Positions 1 to 7,667 of a DNA stretch of 64,000 nucleotides are shown here, piece after piece. The notes beneath the pieces were generated by a model. It saw nothing but the letters and a program-made list of their open reading frames with translations, did no database searches and was not told where the DNA came from. Position 1 is the stretch's first letter. Each line of letters starts with the position of its first letter. The position numbers and the translations under genes are program-made. Source of the stretch: Eubacterium sp. (GTDB lineage Bacteria > Bacillota > Clostridia > Oscillospirales > Acutalibacteraceae); NCBI GenBank assembly GCA_015655975.1, contig DVEP01000018.1:1-64000 (forward strand). Direction: 5' to 3'.

Positions 1-105
1 CAATGCGGTCGGCAAACTTTTCAGTGCCCCTTTAGGGGTTATGTCTGTAAAAAGCCCTTCTAGGGCTTAATCAAGCCTCCGGCTTAGCCGGAGGTCTTGA
101 CTCAT
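1..105. repeat. Three consecutive GC-rich perfect hairpins at and beyond the ptsI 3' end
   Basis: Three short palindromes follow one another: CCCCTTTAGGGG near 28-39, AAGCCCTTCTAGGGCTT near 53-69, and CCTCCGGCTTAGCCGGAGG near 76-94. The last lies inside the final codons of ptsI and encodes its unusual tail, residues SRPPAKPEA. The block is far richer in G+C than its surroundings. The middle hairpin, followed by T on the minus strand, could terminate the PTS operon. The whole block could be a dispersed palindromic repeat that captured the end of ptsI. No second copy is visible in the window. Confidence 0.55.
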
Positions 106-1720
106 TTTGACAAATAATTTTTCTTGTCTTTAAAATACTTGATGAAGAAACAGAGAACTCATCAAGTCCCCATTCGAGCAATTTTGAAATCATCTTTGCA
201 TCGCATGCGGCTTCTCCGCACATACCGACCGATATGCCCGCTTTTTTAGCATTTTTTATAGTTGTTTCTATCGACCTCAAAACCGCCGTATTATTTGCGT
301 CATAAAGATATGCAACCTCTTTGTTGCCTCTGTCTGCAACCATGGTATAGCCTGTCAAATCGTTTGTACCGATACTGAAGAAATCAACAATTTCTGCCAA
401 CTCGTCCGAGATGATAACTGCTGACGGTGTTTCTATCATTACGCCGACTTCAATATCATTTTTGTATTTGACGCCGTCATTTTCAAGTTCTTTTTTACAC
501 TCGCAAAGAAGTTTTTTTGCGCTCATTACTTCATCTGTCGTGCAAACTAACGGAAACATAATTTTAATATTTCCGTAGCAAGCGGCTCTGAGTAATGCTT
601 TTAACTGTACTTTAAACAAGTCTGTGTTTTTCAAACAATAGCGAATGGCACGAAGTCCCATAAAAGGGTTGTCTTCTTTTTCAATTTGAAGATAGTCTAT
701 ATGCTTATCTCCGCCGACATCAAGAGTTCTGATGATGACTTCTCTTCCGCCCATTGCTTTCGCAACGGTGCTGTACGCTTCAAATTGTTCTTCTTCGCTC
801 GGTGCTTCGCTTCTGTCCATATACAAAAATTCTGTTCTGAACAAACCTATTCCCTCTGCACCGTTTACAATAGCTCCGTGAACATCGTCTGCCTTAGCAA
901 TATTTGCATATACAGATTTTTTAACACCGCTTTTTGTAATCGTTTTTTTGTTAATATACTCTTTAAGGCTGAGGCGCTCTTTTTGTTCTTTTTCTTTGAG
1001 GAGTGAATATGTTTTTACACACTCATCATCCGCATTGCGAACAATCTCGCCTTTTACGGCATCTACAATAACGAATTCTCCGTTTTCAAATGTATCTTGA
1101 GCGTTTTTGACGCCAAGCACACACGGTATCCCCATTGCTCTGGCAATGATTGCGCTGTGTGAAGTAACTCCGCCGATTTCGGCAATGATTGCCTCTACAT
1201 TTTCCTTATTTATTTTAGAAGTCATAGAAGGAGTAAAATCCGATGCAACTAAAACAGAACCTTTCTCTACTTTTGAAATATCTATTTCTTCTTTGCTTAA
1301 CAGAATTTTCAGAAGGCTGTTTTTAATATCGTTTATATCAGTTGCTCTTTGACGGGTAAGTTCGTCATCTGCGACAGAAAACATTTGATAAAACATAGAA
1401 CAAACTGTATCAACCGCTTTTTCGGCAACCATACCGCCGTTTATATTTTCTTTCATTTGACCAATCATAAACGGGTCTTCAAGCATAACCAAATGCCCCT
1501 CAAGAATTTCTGCGTTTTTTGAACCTGCTTCTTTTTTCAACATCTCAATAAGTGATTTTGTATCTTTGAGATACTTCGAAACAGCACTGTCCAAGCGGGA
1601 AATTTCGTTTTCTTCACCCGAAAATTCAACGCCCGAATAGTCAAGATTCAATTCCCTTATGACGATTGTTTTGCCTATACCGTACCCTTCCGATACGGGT
1701 GTTCCTTTAATTTTATTCAT
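71..1720 (-). CDS. ptsI: PTS enzyme I (phosphoenolpyruvate-protein phosphotransferase)
   Basis: This is the first enzyme of the sugar phosphotransferase system: it takes phosphate from phosphoenolpyruvate and passes it to HPr in the cytoplasm. Visible are the N-terminal HPr-binding region, the phosphohistidine motif GGVTSHSAIIAR (His at about residue 188), the PEP-binding barrel with GLFRTEFLYMDR and DVGGDKHIDYL, and the signature DFFSIGTNDLTGYTMVADRGN. An upstream in-frame TTG would extend the reading frame to 1735. ATG at 1720 is preferred because GAGAGTGG precedes it and it overlaps the ptsH stop by 8 bases, which suggests translational coupling. At 549 residues it is about 20 short of the family norm. 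It ends in a proline-rich tail encoded by a GC-rich palindrome in place of the usual C-terminal helix. Confidence 0.96.
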   Translation of the reverse strand: MNKIKGTPVSEGYGIGKTIVIRELNLDYSGVEFSGEENEISRLDSAVSKYLKDTKSLIEMLKKEAGSKNAEILEGHLVMLEDPFMIGQMKENINGGMVAEKAVDTVCSMFYQMFSVADDELTRQRATDINDIKNSLLKILLSKEEIDISKVEKGSVLVASDFTPSMTSKINKENVEAIIAEIGGVTSHSAIIARAMGIPCVLGVKNAQDTFENGEFVIVDAVKGEIVRNADDECVKTYSLLKEKEQKERLSLKEYINKKTITKSGVKKSVYANIAKADDVHGAIVNGAEGIGLFRTEFLYMDRSEAPSEEEQFEAYSTVAKAMGGREVIIRTLDVGGDKHIDYLQIEKEDNPFMGLRAIRYCLKNTDLFKVQLKALLRAACYGNIKIMFPLVCTTDEVMSAKKLLCECKKELENDGVKYKNDIEVGVMIETPSAVIISDELAEIVDFFSIGTNDLTGYTMVADRGNKEVAYLYDANNTAVLRSIETTIKNAKKAGISVGMCGEAACDAKMISKLLEWGLDEFSVSSSSILKTRKIICQNESRPPAKPEA

Positions 1721-1976
1721 CCATACCACTCTCAATCATTGAAACTGCCTTGCTCAGCATTTCATTTTCATCACTTCCGTTACATTCAACAGTAACATCT
1801 GTACCGTACTTAATGCAAGCCGCCATAATATTCATTATGCTTTTTCCATTAATTCTTTTGTTTCCGACAACTAAATCTATATCCGATGAAAACTTAGACA
1901 TTTCAGTAACAAAAATGTTTGCAGGTCGCATATGAAATCCCATTTTATCTACAACTTTTACTGTTTTACTAACCAT
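1713..1976 (-). CDS. ptsH: Phosphocarrier protein HPr
   Basis: HPr is the small cytoplasmic phosphocarrier between enzyme I and the sugar-specific EII proteins. The 87-residue protein keeps the active-site motif GFHMRPA with His15. It also has Ser46 in GKSIMN, the site used by HPr kinase for carbon catabolite control in Firmicutes, so both metabolic and regulatory roles are likely (family knowledge). It sits between fruA (22-base gap) and ptsI (overlapping), so it is probably transcribed with the fructose genes. A dedicated catabolite-repression paralog is possible, but the retained His15 argues that it is a functional carrier. Confidence 0.95.
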   Translation of the reverse strand: MVSKTVKVVDKMGFHMRPANIFVTEMSKFSSDIDLVVGNKRINGKSIMNIMAACIKYGTDVTVECNGSDENEMLSKAVSMIESGMDE

Positions 1977-1998
1977 AGTTTTTAACCTCGTATAAAAA

Positions 1999-3939
1999 TT
2001 ATTTTACTGATTTAATCTTTTGAGTTTTATTTTTCTTAAGAAGACCGAGCATAAGAGCGCCCACAACAGAACCTGCAACCAAAGCAATCAGATATCCGAG
2101 CGGGTTGTCAACAACTGCGAAAACGAATATTCCGCCGTGAGGAGCAGGACAGGTGCAGCCGAACAAAGCAGTTACAGCACCTGCAACAGCCGAGCCTACC
2201 ATACAAGAAGGTATAACGCGAAGCGGGTCGGAAGCAGCGTAAGGAATTGCGCCTTCAGTTATGAAGCAAAGTCCCATAAGATAGTTTACAGGTCCGCTTT
2301 TCAACTCTTCATTTGTCCATTTATTTTTGAACAGAGTAGTTGCAATAGCAATGGCAATCGGAGGAATCATTCCGCCTATCATTACAGCCGCCATAATCCA
2401 AGTGTTGCCGTCAGCGATTGCGGCAGTGCCGAAAACATAAGCCGCTTTATTGAACGGACCGCCCATATCTATTGCCATCATTGTAGCAAGTACAATAGAA
2501 AGTAAAATTTTACTTGTTTCGCCGAGATTTGAAAGGCCTGTTGAAACAGATGTATTTACAAATCCCATAATAGGATTTATCAAAAACATAAATAAACCGA
2601 TGAGAAGTGTTCCTAACAACGGATAAATAAATACTGGTTTAATGCCGTCCATTGATTTAGGCAACCACGAAAATGCTTTTTTCAATACATTCACGAGAAT
2701 ACCTGCAACAAAACCTGCCAAAAGCGCGCCTAAAAAGCCCGATATAGCAGTGTCGTCGCCTGTCGGAGATGACAAAGTTGCGCCTGTTGTTGCCAAATAC
2801 CCACCGACAATACCGGGCAACAGTCCGGGTCTGTCTGCGATTGATTGTGAAATATATCCGGAAAGAATAGGAAGCATAAAAGCAAATGCCGCTTTACCTA
2901 TCCAAAAGACTACTGAAGCAATCGTATTTTTACTTCCGAATTCACTGCCTGCTCCTGCGTTGCCTGCGATTGTGTCAATGAGGAAACCGAGTGCAATAAG
3001 GACACCGCCGCCTACAACAAACGGAAGCATGTGAGAAACACCGTTCATAAGATGTTTGTAAAGTTTATGGGCAAAACTTTCTTTTTCTTCATCGTATTCT
3101 TCCGAAGACGACTTTTCTCCGTCGTGATGATAAACAGGAACTTTGCCCTCAACTACTTTACTGATGAGTTCTTCGGGCTTATTAATGCCTGCCGAAACAT
3201 TTGTTTTCAAGACTTTTTTACCGTCAAATCTTGCCATTTCAACATTTTTATCGGCTGCAACTATGATACCGTCGCACTCTTCAATTTCCTTTTTTGTAAG
3301 AATATTTTTTGCTCCGCCCGAGCCGTTTGTTTCAACTTTTACGGTTATACCGAGTTTTTCGCCTGCTTTTTCAAGTGCTTCTGCCGCCATATATGTGTGT
3401 GCTATACCTGTAGGACAGGCAGTTACTGCAAGAACTCGATAGGTTGCATTTTTAATTTCTTGTTTAGTTTCTTCTTCGGGATACTTTTCATTTTCCTGAG
3501 TGTTAATTATCTCAAGAAATTCATCCGAAGTCTTTGCATTTCTTAATTTATTGACAAACTCGGCGTCCATCAACATTACCATAAGTCTTGAAAGAATTTC
3601 AAGATGGACATCACCGCTCGGCGGTGCCGCTATCATAAAAATAACATCGGAAGCCTTGCCGTCGGGAGCATTGTAATCTACACCGTTTTTTACAGTTATG
3701 GCAGCTAAAGACGGTGTTTTTACAGCGTCTGTTTTTGCGTGCGGAACTGCAATTCCCTCGCCTATTGCGGTTGTACCCTGTTTTTCTCTCAACAAGATTG
3801 CTTTTTTGTACTCTTGTTCATCGTTTAAATTTCCGGCAGATTTGTGAAGTGCGACAAGTTTGTCTATCGCTTCATCTTTAGAAACTACATCTGTGTTGAG
3901 TTCTATTGCGTTTTTGCTCAATAAGTCTATTATTTTCAT
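1999..3939 (-). CDS. fruA: Fructose PTS permease, EIIABC fusion
   Basis: This membrane permease takes up fructose and phosphorylates it to fructose 1-phosphate. Three domains can be read in order. EIIA spans about residues 1-145, with phospho-His67 in EGIAVPHAK. EIIB spans about 165-265, with phospho-Cys175 in VTACPTGIAHT. A hydrophobic EIIC follows from about 290 to the end (LPFVVGGGVLIALGF, FITEGAIPYAA, CPAPHGG). The length of 646 residues fits the EIIABC fusion class. It lies between fruK and ptsH with gaps of 22-23 bases, and fruK downstream in the pathway uses its product. Expression is probably controlled by FruR from the promoter upstream of fruR. Confidence 0.96.
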   Translation of the reverse strand: MKIIDLLSKNAIELNTDVVSKDEAIDKLVALHKSAGNLNDEQEYKKAILLREKQGTTAIGEGIAVPHAKTDAVKTPSLAAITVKNGVDYNAPDGKASDVIFMIAAPPSGDVHLEILSRLMVMLMDAEFVNKLRNAKTSDEFLEIINTQENEKYPEEETKQEIKNATYRVLAVTACPTGIAHTYMAAEALEKAGEKLGITVKVETNGSGGAKNILTKKEIEECDGIIVAADKNVEMARFDGKKVLKTNVSAGINKPEELISKVVEGKVPVYHHDGEKSSSEEYDEEKESFAHKLYKHLMNGVSHMLPFVVGGGVLIALGFLIDTIAGNAGAGSEFGSKNTIASVVFWIGKAAFAFMLPILSGYISQSIADRPGLLPGIVGGYLATTGATLSSPTGDDTAISGFLGALLAGFVAGILVNVLKKAFSWLPKSMDGIKPVFIYPLLGTLLIGLFMFLINPIMGFVNTSVSTGLSNLGETSKILLSIVLATMMAIDMGGPFNKAAYVFGTAAIADGNTWIMAAVMIGGMIPPIAIAIATTLFKNKWTNEELKSGPVNYLMGLCFITEGAIPYAASDPLRVIPSCMVGSAVAGAVTALFGCTCPAPHGGIFVFAVVDNPLGYLIALVAGSVVGALMLGLLKKNKTQKIKSVK

Positions 3940-3962
3940 AAAAATTCCCTCCGTTACTTATT

Positions 3963-4880
3963 TTATTGACTTATAACTTCTATTTTATCAAACGCATCTT
4001 CTATTTCGCTTTTTTCTGCCAAACCGTAGCTAAATGCAGTTGCGTTTGAACAAGCCGAACCGAGTTTTAGTGCGTATGAATAGTCATTCTTTTCAATAAT
4101 TCCTGCGATAAAACCTGCCACCATTGAATCTCCGCACCCTACTGAATTGAGAGGCTTGCCCGGTATTATTCCTGCTTTATATATATTTTTGTTTTCATCT
4201 ACAAGCAAAGCCCCGTCTTTTCCTCTTGAAACAAGCACATTCTTTGCGCCCATTTCCTGAAGTTTACAAGCGTATTTAACAATATCGTCTTCTGTTTTAA
4301 TTTCTGTATCAAAAAGTTCTCCGAGTTCAAAATTGTTAGGTTTAATTAAAAACGGATGATATTTGAGAACATTTAAAAGCAAATCTCCTGTTGAATCGAC
4401 AACAGCATTGACATTTTTGTCTGAGATTTTTTCCAATATTTTTTCATAAATATCACTCGGCAAAGACTTAGGCACGCTTCCTGCAAGAACGATTGTGTCG
4501 CCGTCATCAAGAATATCTATCTTTTTAAACAGCCCGTCTATTTCATCTTGATTTATTGCAGGTCCGCAAGCGTTAATATCAAGTTCTTTTTCTGCTTTGA
4601 TTTTAACATTTATTCTTGTATTGCCGTTTTTCAAATGAATGAAGTCATTTTTAATTCCGTCTGAATCAAGCATCTGCTGAAGTTTGTCGCCTGTAAAACC
4701 GCCTTTGAAGCCAAGCGCCGTATTCTCTATGCCGAGCCTTGACAAAATGATTGAAACATTAATTCCTTTTCCGCCGTAATATAATTCTTCGCCGTAAGTC
4801 CTGTTAATGTCGTCGAAACCTAAATTTTCAACTTTCATAACATAGTCCAGCGCAGGATTGAAAGTAACTGTATAAATCAT
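3963..4880 (-). CDS. fruK: 1-phosphofructokinase
   Basis: A PfkB-family sugar kinase that converts fructose 1-phosphate to fructose 1,6-bisphosphate in the cytoplasm. The N-terminal PfkB signature GGKGINVSIILSRLG is at residues 36-50. The C-terminal nucleotide/anion-hole motif NSVGCGDSMVAGF contains the catalytic base Asp251. Substrate-binding residues resembling KPNNFELGEL are also present. The length of 305 residues is normal. The position between fruR and fruA decides for 1-phosphofructokinase over the related tagatose 6-phosphate kinases. Confidence 0.94.
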   Translation of the reverse strand: MIYTVTFNPALDYVMKVENLGFDDINRTYGEELYYGGKGINVSIILSRLGIENTALGFKGGFTGDKLQQMLDSDGIKNDFIHLKNGNTRINVKIKAEKELDINACGPAINQDEIDGLFKKIDILDDGDTIVLAGSVPKSLPSDIYEKILEKISDKNVNAVVDSTGDLLLNVLKYHPFLIKPNNFELGELFDTEIKTEDDIVKYACKLQEMGAKNVLVSRGKDGALLVDENKNIYKAGIIPGKPLNSVGCGDSMVAGFIAGIIEKNDYSYALKLGSACSNATAFSYGLAEKSEIEDAFDKIEVISQ

Positions 4881-4895
4881 AATCTGTCAACTCCT

Positions 4896-5645
4896 TTATT
4901 CTATAACTTTAATTACCGTTTTATCTTTATATATCTCGTCGGGCTGTTTGTCTGTTATTATGCACGCAGTATCAAGAGTTGCAAACCTTACTGAATATAT
5001 TTTGCCGAATTTTGATGAATCTGCAATGACATAAGAAACAAAAGAATTTTCAATAGCGGCAGCCTTTACAAAAGCTTCTTCGGTGTCGGGTGTTGTAAAA
5101 CCTCGACTCTCCGAAACTCCGTTTGCACCGATAAAGGCTTTCGTGAAATTGAAGTCGTGAATACTCCTTGAAGCCATCAGTCCGACTATAGCCTCTGTTG
5201 ACTTCTTCAATTCTCCGCCGAGAACATATACTTTAAAACCTCTTCTTAAAAGTTTGATTGCGTGGCTGATACCGTTTGTAACAAAAGTCGCTTTGCAATC
5301 GTCTTTTATGAAATCAATGAGAAAAAGAGTAGTAGTTCCTGCGTCAAGATAAACAAAATCGTCGTCTTGAATTTGTGAAGCACAATAGGCTGAAATCTTT
5401 TTCTTTTCTTCGGTGTTTTCCGTTTGTTTTTCGCTGACATTTGCTTCAAGAGAAAGGTACTGGCTTTTTTTCAAAGTTGCACCGCCGTGTACTTTATTTA
5501 TGATGCCCTTATTTGAAAGTTCAATTAAATCTCTTCTTATGGTAGATTCCGAAACATTTAGTTTTTTTATAAGTTCTGCCGCACTGACAGAACCCTTTTC
5601 AGATATTTCTTTTAATATGAAATCTTTTCTTTCCTGATTAATCAT
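4896..5645 (-). CDS. fruR: DeoR-family transcriptional repressor of the fructose operon
   Basis: A 249-residue regulator with an N-terminal DeoR winged helix-turn-helix (about residues 3-57, with VSAAELIKKLNVSESTIRRDL and the typical NKVHGGA end). A C-terminal DeoRC sugar-phosphate sensor domain follows (DAGTTTLFL, FVTNG, GANGV). It is the first gene of the operon, 15 bases upstream of fruK, so it probably senses fructose 1-phosphate and controls its own operon; this is inferred from family and position. The start ATG has no close Shine-Dalgarno. An AAAAGGAAAGG block lies about 18 bases upstream, suggesting low translation of the repressor. Candidate operators lie immediately upstream. Confidence 0.9.
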   Translation of the reverse strand: MINQERKDFILKEISEKGSVSAAELIKKLNVSESTIRRDLIELSNKGIINKVHGGATLKKSQYLSLEANVSEKQTENTEEKKKISAYCASQIQDDDFVYLDAGTTTLFLIDFIKDDCKATFVTNGISHAIKLLRRGFKVYVLGGELKKSTEAIVGLMASRSIHDFNFTKAFIGANGVSESRGFTTPDTEEAFVKAAAIENSFVSYVIADSSKFGKIYSVRFATLDTACIITDKQPDEIYKDKTVIKVIE

Positions 5646-5699
5646 AAAATTAAAATATTCACGCCTTTCCTTTTAACAGAGTTGAGTTGAAATTTTGCT

Positions 5700-5899
5700 T
5701 GAACTATAATGATGAAGATTTAATTCTTTCTTTTACAACTTAATTGTAGCAATTCCGTCATAATTAGTCAATCAATTCCGCAAAATTCGTTCATTTTAAC
5801 AGTCGTTCAGTGATTTTATATATAATTTCGCACAATACAAAGCGTTATTTTTGAACGGTTTTGAACATTTATATAAAAACATTCACTAAAGTGTTCAAT
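5700..5899. promoter_or_regulatory. Cluster of TGAAC/GTTCA elements, candidate FruR operators
   Basis: At least five TGAAC or GTTCA pentamers lie in this 200-base stretch: 5700-5704, 5789-5793, 5805-5809, 5852-5856 and 5862-5866. A sixth element, GTGTTCA, lies at 5891-5897. On the minus strand two TGAACGA copies are spaced 16 bases apart and two GTTCAAAA copies 10 bases apart. They flank the fru promoter, as expected for operators of a DeoR-family regulator, which often bind direct repeats. The rest of the 452-base gap between fruR and rpmB is A+T-rich, with only the rpmB promoter recognisable. Confidence 0.5.
5743..5771 (-). promoter_or_regulatory. Sigma-A promoter of the fruR-fruK-fruA-ptsH-ptsI operon
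   Basis: Minus-strand TTGACT (5766-5771), a 17-base spacer and TACAAT (5743-5748) give a near-consensus promoter about 100 bases upstream of the fruR start. The expected transcription start is near 5736. A TGAAC element lies just downstream (5700-5704) and several lie upstream. Confidence 0.7.
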
Positions 5900-6033
5900 C
5901 GTTATATACCATAACACATCAAAAACAGCAAAGAAAATTCGGCATTTTTAAGTGTAAGCAATGTATTTTAAGCGATTAAAAAGCTGCAAATTCAATTTAT
6001 TATTAATATTTCAATATTTTTTGTAAAAAATGC

Positions 6034-6062
6034 TTGCATTTTCTTTATTTTTCTGCTATTAT
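6034..6062 (+). promoter_or_regulatory. Sigma-A promoter of rpmB
   Basis: TTGCAT (6034-6039), 17 bases, TATTAT (6057-6062). It is located 36 bases before the rpmB start codon, giving a short leader with a strong Shine-Dalgarno sequence (AAGGAGGTG at 6082-6090). Confidence 0.65.
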
Positions 6063-6097
6063 ATGTGCGTTGTAATTTTATAAGGAGGTGTTCGCTA

Positions 6098-6283
6098 ATG
6101 GCAAAATGTGAATACTGTGGCAAAGAAATGAAATTTGGTATCAAAGTTTCTCACTCGCACAGACGCTCAAACAGAACTTGGAAACCCAATGTAAAAAAAG
6201 TTAAGGCTATTGTTAACGGCTCTCCTAAAAGAGTTAATGTTTGCACAAGATGTCTTCGTTCCGGTAAAGTTGAAAGAGCATAA
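6098..6283 (+). CDS. rpmB: Ribosomal protein bL28
   Basis: A 61-residue large-subunit ribosomal protein. The start at 6098 (MAKCEYCGK) is preferred over the upstream in-frame ATG because AAGGAGGTG lies 8 bases before it. Two CxxC pairs (CEYC and CTRC) mark the zinc-binding form of L28. The rest (SHSHRRSNRTWKPNVKKVK) is typical of the family. It stands alone between its own promoter and an intrinsic terminator, pointing away from the fructose operon. Confidence 0.95.
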   Translation: MAKCEYCGKEMKFGIKVSHSHRRSNRTWKPNVKKVKAIVNGSPKRVNVCTRCLRSGKVERA

Positions 6284-6289
6284 CAAAAG

Positions 6290-6320
6290 AGCCCGTATTA
6301 GTACGGGCTTTATTTTTTAA
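6290..6320 (+). terminator. Intrinsic terminator of rpmB
   Basis: GCCCGTA and its complement TACGGGC form a short GC-rich stem a few bases after the rpmB stop, followed by a T-rich tract ending near 6318. Confidence 0.85.
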
Positions 6321-6351
6321 CAAACATTGATAATTTTTTATCATTTTTTTA

Positions 6352-6380
6352 TTGACTTTAATACAAAAAGCGTGTATAAT
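6352..6380 (+). promoter_or_regulatory. Near-perfect sigma-A promoter for the candidate sRNA
   Basis: TTGACT (6352-6357), a 17-base spacer and TATAAT (6375-6380) lie just after the rpmB terminator. No open reading frame follows on this strand; the next feature is a strong terminator at 6432-6483. Confidence 0.75.
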
Positions 6381-6386
6381 TTCATT

Positions 6387-6483
6387 AGTGGACGAAAAGT
6401 TATATTATTGTTCAATTATAGCCCTCTCTGAAGCAAATGCAGTTGCCTAAACCCCTTGTGGCATTTTCTGCATTTGCTTTTTT
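6387..6483 (+). ncRNA. Candidate ~97-nt small RNA with an exposed CCCC loop
   Basis: The transcript predicted from the 6352-6380 promoter ends at an intrinsic terminator. Arms AGCAAATGCAG (6432-6442) and CTGCATTTGCT (6468-6478) form a perfect 11-bp stem, followed by six T. Inside it, TGCC (6444-6447) pairs with GGCA (6460-6463) and presents a 12-base loop containing CCCC (6452-6455). The 5' part is A+T-rich and contains GCCCTCTCTG. Unpaired C-rich loops in Firmicute sRNAs usually pair with Shine-Dalgarno sequences, so a trans-acting regulator is a reasonable inference. There is no T-run on the minus strand, so this is not merely a terminator for the converging phosphodiesterase gene. I do not recognise an Rfam family. 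Confidence 0.6.
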
Positions 6484-6485
6484 AA

Positions 6486-7493
6486 TTAATTTTCTATTTC
6501 AGACTTTTCATCGCTGTGTATTATTTCGTAGGTTTTATTCGGATAGTCGCTCATTATACAATCTGCGCCTATCGTTGAAAGATATTTCATATCTTTCTCA
6601 TCATTAATTGTCCAATATTGAACTGCTATATCATTTTTGTGCGCGTAGTTGGTAATTGCAGTCCACCCCGTATTGACGCCCAAAACATTGTACAGAGTTC
6701 CGTACGGAATTTGAAGAGCTACATATTTTGCCTCAAAATCGTCTTTGTCAGTCAAAGCACTGAAATAAAAAGCAACAGCCTCTTTTATCGTTGCGCTTCG
6801 CTTTAAATCACTGTAATTTTCGTCAACATAAAAGCTTACTTCTTCATGGAAAGTTCCGAAAATTGTTTTGTCTGTTAAATTTCTCTCTTTTAAAACATTG
6901 TAAAGAATATCTACGCCTTTGCAACCCAATTCACCGTCATTTTTTATTTCAATAATGTATTGAAAATCCCCTTTTGAAGTCAGATAATCGAGTACATCCT
7001 CGACTCTTGCAATCTTCAAATCGTCAGGAACACTCTCCCCTTTTAAGTCTTCAAAAGGCTTTTTGCCGTCTTCAGACTCAAATTTGTGTCCCATATTGAG
7101 TTGTCGTAATTCTTCGTATGTGTAGTTTTCAGGTCTTGCTTTTTTATCGTTCAGAACTTCTTCACAATCACTTGTTCTTTCCAAGGTGTCATCGTGTAAA
7201 AGCACCAAAACATCGTCTTTTGTAATGTGTAAATCGAACTCAAAAATGTCAGTATGAAAATCTTTGCTTTCAACACAGTTTTTAAAAGCCATCATAGTTT
7301 CTTCAGGCATTATACCCGCACCGCTGCGATGAGCAGAAACCAAAACTTCGTCAGAAATGTATTGATTTTCGCTGTTTGTTTTCACAACATTTTTAGGGTC
7401 CGATTTGTGAAAAACCGTAAAAATTCTCGGTACAATAATCAAAGCCAATACCAAAAGCAATACGGTTATCCAAATTTTTTTCTTTTTACTCAT
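6486..7493 (-). CDS. Membrane-anchored glycerophosphodiester phosphodiesterase
   Basis: A GDPD-family enzyme (335 residues) that hydrolyses glycerophosphodiesters to glycerol 3-phosphate and an alcohol. The N-terminus KKKKIWITVLLLVLALIIVP is a signal anchor, placing the catalytic domain outside the membrane. Active-site motifs are present: SAHRSGAGIMPEETMMAF (catalytic His, metal-binding Glu), DLHITKDDVLVLLHDDTLERT (Glu/Asp and second His) and the C-terminal QYWTIND and SDYPNKT barrel strands. A GAGGGGG Shine-Dalgarno precedes the ATG. It is a monocistronic unit converging on the candidate sRNA. The exact substrate (phospholipid headgroups, teichoic acid) cannot be told. Confidence 0.88.
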   Translation of the reverse strand: MSKKKKIWITVLLLVLALIIVPRIFTVFHKSDPKNVVKTNSENQYISDEVLVSAHRSGAGIMPEETMMAFKNCVESKDFHTDIFEFDLHITKDDVLVLLHDDTLERTSDCEEVLNDKKARPENYTYEELRQLNMGHKFESEDGKKPFEDLKGESVPDDLKIARVEDVLDYLTSKGDFQYIIEIKNDGELGCKGVDILYNVLKERNLTDKTIFGTFHEEVSFYVDENYSDLKRSATIKEAVAFYFSALTDKDDFEAKYVALQIPYGTLYNVLGVNTGWTAITNYAHKNDIAVQYWTINDEKDMKYLSTIGADCIMSDYPNKTYEIIHSDEKSEIEN

Positions 7494-7624
7494 ATAAATT
7501 CCCCCTCTGTAATATTAAATATTATAACATTTAAAGTTAAATTTGTCCATATTGCTTTGTATAATTTTTACAATATTTTTACTCCATTTGCATTTTTTTA
7601 GTTTACATTTTACATATCGAGAAA

Positions 7625-7667
7625 AAAATAAAATGCCTTCGGTTTAAAACCGAAAGCGTTTTATTTT
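7625..7667 (-). terminator. Intrinsic terminator after the condensation-fold gene
   Basis: A long stem (arms around CCTTCGGTTT and AAACCGAAAG, extended by A/T pairs) with a T-rich 3' side on the minus strand immediately follows the stop codon at 7666. Confidence 0.75.

Noticed and set aside
2020..2505. 161-residue plus-strand frame opposite fruA
   Set aside because: It lies wholly antisense to the well-supported fruA gene, has no Shine-Dalgarno or family features and reads as biased low-complexity sequence.
3031..3546. 171-residue plus-strand frame, Phe- and Cys-rich
   Set aside because: Antisense shadow of the EIIB/EIIC part of fruA; the odd composition is the complement of its codons.
6387..6483. 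6S RNA or SRP RNA for the 6.4 kb transcript
   Set aside because: It is too short for 6S, and it shows neither the long open-bubble hairpin nor the conserved SRP loop.
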